Shown in pieces: positions 56,161 through 64,000 of a stretch of DNA of 64,000 bases (its first letter is position 1; each line of letters begins with the position of its first letter). Location of the stretch: positions 1 to 64,000 of the forward strand of contig CAJMNM010000015.1 of NCBI GenBank assembly GCA_905214795.1, read 5' to 3'. The notes under the pieces are model-generated. The model had not been told where the DNA came from. It did no database searches and saw only the letters and a list, made by a program, of their open reading frames with translations. A program made the translations under genes and the position numbers. The stretch is from an uncultured bacterium. Lineage in GTDB: Bacteria; Bacteroidota; Bacteroidia; Bacteroidales; Bacteroidaceae.

Positions 56161-56992
56161 TTTTATTGGGATTAAGGGGTCCATAAAAATAAGATGCAGT
56201 TGCTCCACCGTCAATCAAGAAGTCTGATCCGGTAATAAAAGCACCTTTTTCACTTAATATGAGTTCAGCCAAATGCGCTATTTCATCCGCTGTTCCAGGA
56301 CGGCCGGCAGGACATCGGGCAAACATGTTTTTATAAAATTCACCACGTATCCCATTTAATTCGTCTATCGCAAGCGGAGTGATTATAATACCCGGAGAGA
56401 TGGAGTTTATCCTTGCTCCACGTTCTCCCCATTTGACTGCTTCCGCCATAACCCGTTTCACATTACATCTTTTAGCCAACTGATATGCATGTAACGTGTC
56501 TCTGATATTCTCTTTTTTAAGAATGTCAAGACTCAATAAATCTTCTGCAGGCGTTGTTGCCAATAATTCATCTGTCTCGGGTGACAGTGCCGGTAACCGA
56601 TGACCTGACTGGCTGGAAATAGTGACGCCACTTCCTCCACTGGCTATGACTTTACCTACTTCTTCTAACAAAACGGCAGTACCATACAGATCCACTTCCA
56701 GAATTGTTTCTATGGATGCCTGACTGGGTGATACACCTGCCGAGTTTACCAAACACTTAATCTCCCCGTACTTTAACGCTTCGTCAATCAGAGAAAGAAT
56801 AGAACTTCTTGATGAAAGGTCGGCCGTTATTGCAACCACATCAAACCCAATGTTTTTCAACTGACAAGCAACGTTCTGTGCCTTTTCCAAACTCTTATCG
56901 GCGACAATAATCTGTTTGCCTGTTCCTATACGGCGGATAATGGCAAGACCGATTTCTCCGGCTCCAATCCAAATAATAACTTCCTTTCTCAT
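56141..56992 (-). CDS. Short-chain dehydrogenase/reductase
   Basis: The 283-residue protein has the nucleotide-binding motif GAGEIGLAIIRRIG (about 11-24), the NSAGVS segment, and an active-site area with SSQSGHRL and the Y-x-x-x-K of YQLAKRC. The C-terminal part fits classical SDRs (GSDFLIDGGA). It uses NAD(P)H for an alcohol/ketone conversion; the substrate is unknown. A 1 bp gap separates it from the collapsed alcohol dehydrogenase upstream, and its end overlaps the acetyltransferase. Confidence 0.9.
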   Translation of the reverse strand: MRKEVIIWIGAGEIGLAIIRRIGTGKQIIVADKSLEKAQNVACQLKNIGFDVVAITADLSSRSSILSLIDEALKYGEIKCLVNSAGVSPSQASIETILEVDLYGTAVLLEEVGKVIASGGSGVTISSQSGHRLPALSPETDELLATTPAEDLLSLDILKKENIRDTLHAYQLAKRCNVKRVMAEAVKWGERGARINSISPGIIITPLAIDELNGIRGEFYKNMFARCPAGRPGTADEIAHLAELILSEKGAFITGSDFLIDGGATASYFYGPLNPNKNERNQN

Positions 56993-56993
56993 A

Positions 56994-57317
56994 TTATTTA
57001 AATGTTTTCATGTCTATGACATAACGGAATTTTACGTTTTCGTTCAGAACATTCTGATAAGCCTCGTTTGTCTGTTTCCCGTCAGCTTCGATTACTCTGC
57101 CTTCCGGATAGATGCAGTTCTTCACCGGATAATCCAACATTTCAGTCTGTATGTCATGGTCGCCCACGGCGTGACGGGTAAACTCGTAAGGCTTGAAATG
57201 TCCTTTCTTTTCATAGGCGGCAAATCCCTTTGCTGAGATACGTCCATCATTGTTTTGAGCAAATACTGTCATCGCCTTCAAAATCAATGTCATTGTTAAA
57301 ATCAAATTCTTTTTCAT
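56994..57317 (-). pseudogene. Collapsed zinc alcohol dehydrogenase (N- and C-terminal ends joined in frame)
   Basis: The 107-residue frame has a signal peptide (about 1-20, ending VFAQ), then RISAKGFAAYEKKGHFKPYEF, which matches the N-terminus of YahK-type NAD(P)-dependent zinc alcohol dehydrogenases. At about residue 62 it jumps to YPEGRVIEADGK, NEAYQNVLNENVKFRYVIDM, the C-terminal end of the same family. The normal enzyme is about 350 residues, so roughly 240 internal codons, including the zinc ligands and NAD domain, are missing. The frame stays open. An ATG at 57344 overlaps the hydrolase stop; ATG 57317 has an AAGGA 10 bp upstream and begins the signal peptide. Confidence 0.75.
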
Positions 57318-57340
57318 TGTCGTATCTTCCTTTATTTTGT

Positions 57341-58387
57341 TCATTGCAATGTCCGCTTAAAAAACTCCGTCAATTTCTTTATTGCTGGATCTACCGCTCC
57401 CGGTTTGTCGTAAAGGTCGATATGCGAGTAGCCCGGTACGGTGAACACCTCCTTGTCTTTACCGGGAAGTGCCTTGTAGAAACGTTCTGTCTGCCATTCG
57501 GAATCGGCTTTTTCGCCGACCACGAACAAGACTGGTTGCGTCAGCAGATAGATATTTTCGATTGCAGAGAATGCCATTTTTGTGGCTTGACTGCGACGCA
57601 GATAAAAATTGTCTGCACGCGGATGCCATGCACGAGAGGTGCGATAGTATTCATAACCCTCGCGGAAAGATGGTGCGGTGTTTTCATTCGGTTCAGGACA
57701 CATATAGACTTTCATCAGTTCCGCTCCACGGGCTTCACGGGTACGCTGTTCTGAAACATCCTCCAGCAGCGCGATTTGTTCTTCCACGCTTCGGCCTCTT
57801 AACCAACTTTCCCTGTTGGCAGCTCCTATGTCCGCTGCGCTGACCCCAGCCACGGCACGGATGCGTCGTTCGGTGGGGGCGGTTGCAATGACATACCCAC
57901 CTCCGGCACAAAGACCGAGCGCACCGATGCGATGCTCATTTACAAAAGGAAGCGTGACCAGATAGTCTATGGCATAGCGGATGTCTTCCACCCGTTCATA
58001 CGGAGCTTCCGACCAGTGGGGCGTGCCACTGCTCTCACCGGCATAGGCGGCATCAAATGCGAGAGTGACAAAACCATTTTCCGCTAAGCGGTAGGCATAT
58101 AGTCCTGCCGATTGTTCCTTGATGCTTCCGGCTGGATGAATACTGAGGACGGCAGGATATTTTTGTGTATTGTCGAACCCTTTAGGCAAGAATAGGTTAC
58201 CCACCAACACGATGTTGTTGCTCCTCAGAAATAAAACTTTGCGGACGATCACTCCGCTTGTCGTATCTATAGGTGTCACCACATAGCTTTCAGTCTGCGG
58301 CACTCCTGGGAGTCTGTTGTTCTGTTGCGCCCTTGCGCCCGATATAACGAACAGCAGGGCTATTGCATATAAGATTTTCTTTTTCAT
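57341..58387 (-). CDS. Exported alpha/beta hydrolase with Cys nucleophile (dienelactone-hydrolase-like)
   Basis: The 348-residue protein has a signal peptide (about 1-20, ending GARAQ) and an alpha/beta-hydrolase core. The nucleophile elbow reads GLCAGGGY, so a Cys replaces the usual Ser; GYSHIDLYD holds the catalytic His and VGEKADSEW the likely acid. SIHPAGS gives the oxyanion hole. Cys nucleophiles are typical of dienelactone hydrolases, but export and the cluster context argue for another ester or thioester substrate. It is the first gene of the minus-strand cluster, divergent from the AraC gene. Confidence 0.88.
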   Translation of the reverse strand: MKKKILYAIALLFVISGARAQQNNRLPGVPQTESYVVTPIDTTSGVIVRKVLFLRSNNIVLVGNLFLPKGFDNTQKYPAVLSIHPAGSIKEQSAGLYAYRLAENGFVTLAFDAAYAGESSGTPHWSEAPYERVEDIRYAIDYLVTLPFVNEHRIGALGLCAGGGYVIATAPTERRIRAVAGVSAADIGAANRESWLRGRSVEEQIALLEDVSEQRTREARGAELMKVYMCPEPNENTAPSFREGYEYYRTSRAWHPRADNFYLRRSQATKMAFSAIENIYLLTQPVLFVVGEKADSEWQTERFYKALPGKDKEVFTVPGYSHIDLYDKPGAVDPAIKKLTEFFKRTLQ

Positions 58388-58486
58388 TCTTTTGACCTTT
58401 ATGTTATTATTAAAACTATCTTACTTTTATTCGTTGATTTCGATTACAAAGTTAAGCTGTCCGCTGTTATCCGATGTTATACAAAA

Positions 58487-58587
58487 CACGGATACACTTC
58501 ACATATTTACAGATTTTTATCTCTATTACAATCAGTTCATTAGATGGCATGATACAAAACACGGATATGCTTCACAAAAACACGGAT
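58487..58587. promoter_or_regulatory. Phased direct repeats (CACGGAT) between hydrolase and AraC genes
   Basis: CACGGAT occurs at 58487, 58560 and 58581. The first two copies are part of longer matching units, ATACAAAACACGGATA then CTTCACA (58479-58503 and 58552-58576). Spacings of 73 and 21 bp are close to whole helical turns. This is the expected form of an AraC-family operator for the divergent genes. Confidence 0.6.
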
Positions 58588-58655
58588 TTTATCTGTTCCT
58601 GTAAGAAAAAGCCGATAATCTTCCTTACCTTTGTGAGTGTAATCAAAAGAACAGT

Positions 58656-59555
58656 ATGGAAGAGACATTATTGGATATAAAAACGATTGCCGAATATGAC
58701 GACATGCTCGGCGTGGAAACCCTGCATCCACAAGTCAGTGTGATAGACCTTTCGAAAGTCAGCCCCATGCGCCACATGCGGCACACGTTCAGCTTTTATG
58801 TGGTATTCCTGAAAGATGAGAAAAACTGCGAACTGATTTATGGTCGCCAACGGTATGATTATCAGAAAGGCTCGGTGGTCTGTTTGGCTCCGGGGCAGGT
58901 TATCGGTATTGAGGACACGGGCGAGGAGTTCCATCCACAGGGTTATGCACTATGTTTTCACCCTGACATTATTCGCGGCACAAATCTAGGGCGTAACATC
59001 AAGGAATATACGTTCTTCTCTTACAAAGTGAATGAGGCGTTGCACTTGTCGGAGCGTGAACGCCATATTTTCATAGACTGTCTGATGAAGATACAGGAAG
59101 AACTCCAGCATCCCATTGACCGTATGAGCAAGCGGCTGATAGCTAATAATATAGAGCTGCTGCTCAATTATTGCCTGCGTTTCTATGAACGCCAATTTAT
59201 TACACGGCAGGATGCCAATCTCGATATTCTGACCCGCTTCGAGGCATTGCTTGACAACTATTTCACAGGCGATAATGCCATGCAGAAAGGGCTACCCACT
59301 GTGAAGTATTGTGCCGGAGAATTGTGCCTTTCGTCCAACTACTTCGGTGATTTGATTAAGAAAGAGACCGGAAAGACAGCATTGGAGTATATCCAAAATA
59401 AAATAATGGGTATTGCCAAAGAAAAATTGCTGGTACCTTCCAATTCCATCAGTCAAATAGCATACAGTCTTGGTTTTCAATATCCACAGCACTTTACTAG
59501 GGTGTTCAAGAAACTGACGGGATATACTCCTAATGAATACAGACTTATCGGATAA
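58656..59555 (+). CDS. AraC-family transcriptional regulator
   Basis: The 299-residue protein has an N-terminal cupin-like sensing half (YQKGSVVCLAPGQVIGIED) and a C-terminal double helix-turn-helix (about 205-298: LCLSSNYFGDLIKKETGKTALEYI, then ISQIAYSLGFQYPQHFTRVFKKLTGYTPNEYR). It probably activates the divergent hydrolase-to-RibD cluster and itself through the repeats at 58487-58587. The inducer is unknown. Repeat copy B begins 8 bp after its stop. Confidence 0.92.
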   Translation: MEETLLDIKTIAEYDDMLGVETLHPQVSVIDLSKVSPMRHMRHTFSFYVVFLKDEKNCELIYGRQRYDYQKGSVVCLAPGQVIGIEDTGEEFHPQGYALCFHPDIIRGTNLGRNIKEYTFFSYKVNEALHLSERERHIFIDCLMKIQEELQHPIDRMSKRLIANNIELLLNYCLRFYERQFITRQDANLDILTRFEALLDNYFTGDNAMQKGLPTVKYCAGELCLSSNYFGDLIKKETGKTALEYIQNKIMGIAKEKLLVPSNSISQIAYSLGFQYPQHFTRVFKKLTGYTPNEYRLIG

Positions 59556-59563
59556 TAGTAATT

Positions 59564-60220
59564 CTCCATGATGTTCGGTTTTTTCAGACAAATATACAAC
59601 GGGGTTGAACCTGCCGTGGTAACTTTCGGTTACGTTGGGTAGATTTCGTACACATCCGGTCACATTTTGTTGCTTTCCGTATCGTCTTTCCGCTTTACGG
59701 CAATGCGCACAGGGGTGAAGAAAGGAAATATCGCGCACGTGCGCCCATGCATTTTCCCTATATAGGTATTTTTTCACTTTTTGGTCTTACTCCTTCACAA
59801 TGCCATTCAAACAGCAGACTTCCAGATTGTTAAGTGTGAAGGGTTATCCTTCACATCTCCTTCACCGGTCCTTCACAGCGGATAAATTTTTCCGAAACGC
59901 ATACGGTTACGAGTTTTTTTCCGTACGGTTACGGATTCAATCCTGCACTTTATGAATTATTTTCCCCACTGTTACGGTGAAACCCGTAACCGTATCGGAA
60001 TATTTTTCTGCACGGTTGCGGTCCCGACGGTAGGCTTTTTGTCCGGATTTCTTAATGAGAACGAAAAGTATGGTCTGATTTTTTGACTTTTTGGCCGGTC
60101 ATTCACAGGAAATGAGCAAAAGAAGGACTTTAACCGCTTTGTGAAGGATGACCCTTCACACGTATTGTTCAGAAAATAAGTATGTTATGTGGTAATGTGA
60201 AGGGGTGAAGGACTTTTTTT
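59564..60220 (-). repeat. Dispersed non-coding repeat, copy B (about 657 bp)
   Basis: It is the inverted counterpart of 22002-22668. Read on the minus strand it runs from paired CCTTCAC words near 60220 through CGTAACCGT words to TATATTTG and the ATGGAG at 59564-59569. Both ends agree with copy A to within a few bases. A 485 bp frame on the minus strand inside it is not conserved in copy A and extends into the AraC gene. The remaining part of the 59556-60440 gap has no gene. Confidence 0.85.
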
Positions 60221-60379
60221 GTGAACTTTAAATGGTTGATATACTGCGTGCTTTCTCTGTCTGAATAAAAGCGTTTTTATTCTGTTTTTATGATTTTACG
60301 GGTTATTTCAGTTATTGCTTTTTGTTGCTAAAATATTTACATGTCACTCATAGAAATGTACCCTCAAAAAAATAAAAAA

Positions 60380-60410
60380 TCCCTTCCATACAAGCGAAAT
60401 ATGGAAGGGA
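60380..60410 (-). terminator. Terminator after the inositol-phosphate synthase
   Basis: TCCCTTCCATA (60380-60390) and TATGGAAGGGA (60400-60410) form a perfect 11 bp stem; a T-rich tract follows on the minus strand. Confidence 0.85.
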
Positions 60411-60440
60411 TGCGAAAATGTCGTTTTGTTATTTTAGTTT

Positions 60441-61730
60441 TTAATCCAGATAGTCAGCCTCTTTTTCTCCAATCATTTCACGGATTGTTTTCTTGAAGAG
60501 TCTCCACTGTGCGAACAGGTCGTGTTCCGGTTCGTGTTCATGGTCGTGCATCGGGCTCTTGCAGAAGAATGACAGCCATGTCTGTATGCCACAACGGTTT
60601 GCGCGTGCGGCCAAATCGGCAAACAGAACAAGGTCGAGCGCAATAGGTGCTGCCAGGATGGAGTCGCGGCAGAGGAAGTTAACCTTTATCTGCATAGGAT
60701 AGTCCATCCAACCAAAAATATCAATATTATCCCAAGCTTCCTTGTTGTCTTTGCGGGGCGGATAATAGTTGATTCGCACTTTATGATAAACGTTACCGTA
60801 GAGGTCCGGATATTTTTCCGGCTCGAAGATATTTTCGATAACAGACAGCTTGCTGACTTCTTTGGTCTTGAAGTTGTCCGGGTCGTCTAAAACCTCGCCG
60901 TCGCGGTTTCCCAGAATATTGGTAGAGAACCATCCGCTGACACCAAGCATACGGGTCTTGAACATTGGGGCAAGCACAGTCTTCATCAGTGTCTGTCCGC
61001 TCTTGAAGTCTTTGCCGGCGATAGGAACATTCTGTTGTTTTGAGAATTCCCACATGGCAGGAATGTCTACGCAAAGGTTGGGCGCACCCATGATGAATGG
61101 CGCTCCTTCGGCAATGGCCGCATAGGCATAACACATACTTGGTGAGATGTGAGCGGTGTCGTTGGCTTTCATGGCCTGTTCGAGTGACGCTAACGAAGCG
61201 TGAACTTCGCTTTCCGGAATATAGATTTCCGTACTGGCAGCCCATAATACGGCAATACGTTCGCAGTGGTTGGCTGCTTTGAAATTGCGGATATCTTCAC
61301 GCAATTGTTCAACCATATCCCAGCGGGTGGCTGTGTTTTTGATGTGGGTTCCGTTCAGACGCTTGGCCCAGTTGTGGTCAAAAGCAGCCGGCATGGGTTT
61401 GATGGCCTCAAGCTCATCTTTTACTTTACAAATGTCTTTGTCTTTAAGTACTTCGGCGTAGCATGCGGCTTCATAAGCGTTTTCGGGGAAAATGTCCCAT
61501 CCGCCGAATACAATGTCTTCCAGTTTTGTCAGTGGAACGATGTCTTTAATGAGTTTTTCTACACCGTCTTGTGTTTTCATTTTGGCCATTTGGCTGATTG
61601 AACCGATAGGTTTGGCCAGCCCCTTACGAGCTGCTAAAACACCGGTAATCATTGTTGTGGCCACGGCACCACCTACGCCAACTACCAAAATACCTAATTT
61701 TCCGTTAGCTTGCGCTATTTGTTTTTCCAT
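60441..61730 (-). CDS. ino1: Myo-inositol-1-phosphate synthase
   Basis: The 429-residue protein shows the NAD-binding start ILVVGVGGAVATTMI, the middle stretch GKDFKSGQTLMKTVLAPM with the catalytic Lys residues, SGWFSTNILGNRDG, and the C-terminal CRDSILAAPIALDLVLF. It converts glucose-6-phosphate to myo-inositol-1-phosphate. In gut Bacteroides this enzyme begins inositol lipid synthesis (phosphatidylinositol and inositol sphingolipids); the partner genes are not in this window. It is monocistronic with the promoter at 61782-61813. Confidence 0.95.
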   Translation of the reverse strand: MEKQIAQANGKLGILVVGVGGAVATTMITGVLAARKGLAKPIGSISQMAKMKTQDGVEKLIKDIVPLTKLEDIVFGGWDIFPENAYEAACYAEVLKDKDICKVKDELEAIKPMPAAFDHNWAKRLNGTHIKNTATRWDMVEQLREDIRNFKAANHCERIAVLWAASTEIYIPESEVHASLASLEQAMKANDTAHISPSMCYAYAAIAEGAPFIMGAPNLCVDIPAMWEFSKQQNVPIAGKDFKSGQTLMKTVLAPMFKTRMLGVSGWFSTNILGNRDGEVLDDPDNFKTKEVSKLSVIENIFEPEKYPDLYGNVYHKVRINYYPPRKDNKEAWDNIDIFGWMDYPMQIKVNFLCRDSILAAPIALDLVLFADLAARANRCGIQTWLSFFCKSPMHDHEHEPEHDLFAQWRLFKKTIREMIGEKEADYLD

Positions 61731-61781
61731 AATTTTGATTTCCTTTCCCTTTTTATTTTAATTAAGGCATTTCCGTGGCTG

Positions 61782-61813
61782 CAAAGATTGTTTTTTATTT
61801 TCATTTTTACAAA
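61782..61813 (-). promoter_or_regulatory. Bacteroidales promoter for ino1
   Basis: On the minus strand TTTG (61810-61813), 20 bp, AATCTTTG (61782-61789); the -33 is perfect and the -7 has one mismatch. Confidence 0.7.
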
Positions 61814-61917
61814 TTGAGAGTGTGTTAATTTTATAAACCATTTGGAAAATAGGTTAAATGGAACATCTTTTAAGAGAAAAAAGCCGTTGGCGAAGCTTTC
61901 CCTTTTATAACTTTGCA

Positions 61918-61925
61918 TAATTCTA
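61918..61925 (+). promoter_or_regulatory. -7 promoter box for the second AraC gene
   Basis: TAACTTTG is a perfect -7 match 17 bp before the ATG, so the leader is very short; no -33 TTTG is seen. Confidence 0.5.
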
Positions 61926-61941
61926 TGTTAGAAATAATTAT

Positions 61942-62835
61942 ATGAGACGATCTGAGGAATATACTTTTGAAACTTTAAAAAACTATGCAGATTTTTATGA
62001 CGATGAATTGGCTATATTGACCCAGGTAAATATTCAGAATAAGCATCCGGTAAAAGTGAATTGGGTTACGATGGTACTTGTCACATCCGGCAATTCTGTC
62101 TGTTTAATCAATGATGTGGCTCATCATGTTACAAAGTATGATCTTTTAATATGTATGCCCAATCAGATACTGGATATGATGGATGCAAGTGATGATTTTC
62201 AGTTTTCCTGTCTTTGTATTTCGCGTCGTATATTGGAACAGATAGAAACTTATTCATCATATACATGGGATATGATTACTTTTTTGCATAGTCATCCGGT
62301 TCTGAAATTGAACGAAAAAGAAAGTAATCATTTCTCTTATTATTATGAGCTGTTTCGTGAAAAGCTTCAATACCAGCGTGCTTATTATCATTACGAGTCA
62401 ATGCGCTGCCTGCTTCAGGCATTTATGTATGACTTTTATGAGGTGCTGGACCGTTTTGTCGCCATTGATCAGTTACAATATTCTTCGGGGAAGAATTTAT
62501 TTCGCAATTTCCTTAATATCATGTCTGATATGTATCCCAAGAACAGGTCGGTAAGTTTCTATGCGGATAAATTGCATGTGACATCAAAATATCTTTCGGC
62601 CGTATGTAAAGCCAATAGTGGCATGACGGCCTCGGACTTGATAAATAAAGCGGTTATGCGTGATATAGCACAATTGCTGGTTTATTCGACGAAGAGTATC
62701 AAGGAAATTATGATAGAACTGGATTTTCCTTCATTATCGTTTTTCGGCAAATACGTGAAAAAACATTTTGGTGTAGGGCCGAAAGAGTTTCGTGCGATAC
62801 AATCAGCCAAGCATGACGTCGAGAACCATCATTAG
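61942..62835 (+). CDS. AraC-family transcriptional regulator
   Basis: The 297-residue protein has an N-terminal ligand-binding-like half (VNWVTMVLVTSGNSVCLIND) and a C-terminal double helix-turn-helix (about 205-290: LHVTSKYLSAVCKANSGMTASDLI, then IKEIMIELDFPSLSFFGKYVKKHFGVGPKEFR). It is divergent from ino1 and could control it or an unlinked locus; no operator repeats were found. Its 3' end overlaps the converging ZIP gene by 33 bp. Confidence 0.9.
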   Translation: MRRSEEYTFETLKNYADFYDDELAILTQVNIQNKHPVKVNWVTMVLVTSGNSVCLINDVAHHVTKYDLLICMPNQILDMMDASDDFQFSCLCISRRILEQIETYSSYTWDMITFLHSHPVLKLNEKESNHFSYYYELFREKLQYQRAYYHYESMRCLLQAFMYDFYEVLDRFVAIDQLQYSSGKNLFRNFLNIMSDMYPKNRSVSFYADKLHVTSKYLSAVCKANSGMTASDLINKAVMRDIAQLLVYSTKSIKEIMIELDFPSLSFFGKYVKKHFGVGPKEFRAIQSAKHDVENHH

Positions 62836-63582
62836 TGCGAAGCCTAAAGCGAACCCTATGGTGCCGAGGTTTGAGTGTGAACCTTCGGAGGCTTCGGGTA
62901 TCAGTTCTTCAACAACCACATAAATCATGGCACCGGCAGAAAATGCCAGCAGATAGGGCAGGATGGGAGTGACATAAGCTGCCAGCATCAGTGTCATGAT
63001 GGCTCCGACGGGTTCTACGATGCCGCTTAATGTTCCGATAAGAAAAGCGCGCATTTTGCTGTTACCTTCATTAAGCAAAGGCATGGAAACGATGGCGCCT
63101 TCAGGAAAGTTTTGAATGGCGATACCCGCAGAAAGGGCTATCGCGCCCGACATTGAAAGGCAGACCTCGTCGGTAAGCGCTCCCGCCAGTGCTACGCCTA
63201 CCGCCATCCCTTCGGGGAGGTTGTGAAGGGTTACGGCCAGGGTGAGCATGCTGGTACGTGAGAGTTTTGTATGGGGGCCTTCAGGAGATTTATTATCCAT
63301 GTGCAGATGTGGAATGATACGGTCCATCAGCAGCAAAAACGCTATTCCGCACAGGAAACCTGTGACTGCCGGCAATATGCGTGTCAGTCCGTCTGTTCCG
63401 CTCATTTCCATTGATGGAATCAACAACGACCAGACTGATGCCGCCACCATGACTCCGGAGGCAAAGCCCAGCAGTGTTTTCTGTAATAAGGCCGGAATCC
63501 TGTTACGCATCAGAAATACGCAGGCCGCTCCCAAGGCCGTGCCCATAAAAGGTAGCATTAGTCCAAGTGTCAGTCCGTTCAT
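62803..63582 (-). CDS. ZIP-family metal transporter (GufA-like)
   Basis: The 259-residue membrane protein has about eight helices and the two metal-site motifs VTLHNLPEGMAVGVAL and IAIQNFPEGAIVSMPL, which carry the metal-binding His/Asn/Glu residues of GufA-type ZIP proteins. A His-containing loop (IPHLHMDNK) follows helix 3. It brings zinc, iron or another divalent metal into the cell. The gene is 67 bp downstream of the asparaginase gene and may be co-transcribed with it. Confidence 0.92.
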   Translation of the reverse strand: MNGLTLGLMLPFMGTALGAACVFLMRNRIPALLQKTLLGFASGVMVAASVWSLLIPSMEMSGTDGLTRILPAVTGFLCGIAFLLLMDRIIPHLHMDNKSPEGPHTKLSRTSMLTLAVTLHNLPEGMAVGVALAGALTDEVCLSMSGAIALSAGIAIQNFPEGAIVSMPLLNEGNSKMRAFLIGTLSGIVEPVGAIMTLMLAAYVTPILPYLLAFSAGAMIYVVVEELIPEASEGSHSNLGTIGFALGFALMMVLDVMLG

Positions 63583-63649
63583 GTGAATGTGTTTTTAATG
63601 TGTGAATGTTGTTTGTTGAAGTTTTTTAGAGGGCTTTATAGACTTAATA

Positions 63650-64000
63650 TTAATAATCTTCGTCAATTGTTATTTCACCGGCAAGATTAGTATTCATAAG
63701 ACGGCGTATTTCTTCGGGCGGAAGGTCGTGTCCCAACAGAAACATCAGTTTGGTAAGCGCACATTCCGGCGTACTGTCATATCCGCTTATCACACCGGCA
63801 TCGAGTAATTGTCGTCCGGTGGTGTATCGTTCCATTTCTACACCGCCGGCCTGGCATTGTGTGATGTTGACAATGATGATGCCGCGTTCTGTAGCTTTCC
63901 GGATAAGTTTGATGAGCCATGGCTTTTGTGGTGCGTTACCCGAACCAAAAGTTTTCATAACGACGGCTTTCAAGCCTTCTACCTTAAATACAGAAGTAAT
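63650..64000 (-). CDS. ansA: Type I L-asparaginase, C-terminal part (runs off window end)
   Basis: The visible 116 codons read ITSVFKVEGLKAVVMKTFGSGNAP, then IIIVNITQCQAGGVEMERYTTGRQLLDAGVISGYDSTPECALTKLMFLLG, typical of the C-terminal domain of cytoplasmic type I asparaginases. It hydrolyses asparagine to aspartate and ammonia. The N-terminal Thr active sites are outside the window; the frame stays open to the window edge. Confidence 0.92.
   Translation of the reverse strand: MTSVFKVEGLKAVVMKTFGSGNAPQKPWLIKLIRKATERGIIIVNITQCQAGGVEMERYTTGRQLLDAGVISGYDSTPECALTKLMFLLGHDLPPEEIRRLMNTNLAGEITIDEDY

Noticed and set aside
59292..59777. 161-codon minus-strand ORF
   Set aside because: Half of it covers the AraC gene on the other strand and half repeat copy B; not conserved in copy A.

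Overview
The window looks like chromosomal DNA of a gut-type Bacteroidales (Bacteroides/Phocaeicola/Prevotella relatives). Evidence: moderate GC, many promoters of the Bacteroidales form (TTTG, 19-20 bp, TAnnTTTG), little Shine-Dalgarno signal, and lineage-typical genes (DUF4827, DUF5606, DUF3276, long NusB, EF-G paralogue, sodium-pumping decarboxylase, myo-inositol-phosphate synthase). Species cannot be set from the sequence alone.

Layout. 1-484: start of a tRNA-Gly, tRNA-Thr, tuf transcript on the minus strand. 878-4830: a large secreted C10-like protease with a BspA-type leucine-rich region, followed by a 52-residue acidic peptide gene. 5029-8437: oadG-oadA-oadB, a sodium-translocating decarboxylase. 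8705-11611: folB and a class II ribonucleotide reductase; then a divergent nitroreductase, dnaA, and an amidase/MCE pair. 17276-19286: a BlaI repressor and an M56 sensor peptidase with a TonB-like C-terminus. 19735-27598: a GH97 glycosidase and, convergent to it, a 1601-residue secreted protein of unrecognised family; between them lies a non-coding dispersed repeat. 27794-46361: mostly housekeeping operons: pepT and a cation/proton antiporter; rplY-pth-hslR; nusB-yajC-ybbR-coaE; DUF5606; an ECF sigma factor with a 43-residue downstream gene; rpe-comEC-nrnA-DUF4827; hemW; and an EF-G paralogue with altered GTPase motifs. 46624-54116: an M16 peptidase, an acyl-CoA synthetase and mutS2. 54298-59555: an accessory redox cluster (RibD-like reductase, flavodoxin, acetyltransferase, SDR, collapsed alcohol dehydrogenase, Cys-type alpha/beta hydrolase) divergent from an AraC regulator. 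60441-64000: inositol-phosphate synthase, a second AraC regulator, a ZIP metal transporter and the end of an L-asparaginase gene.

I found no phage, transposase, CRISPR array or obvious defence island. The most unusual items are: an inverted pair of about 660 bp non-coding repeats (22002-22668 and 59564-60220), each ending in a promoter-like box and an ATG; the EF-G paralogue that has lost the catalytic His; an in-frame collapsed alcohol dehydrogenase; phased direct repeats in front of an AraC gene; the large unclassified secreted protein beside GH97; and two small genes (4672-4830, 38031-38162) that gene callers may miss.
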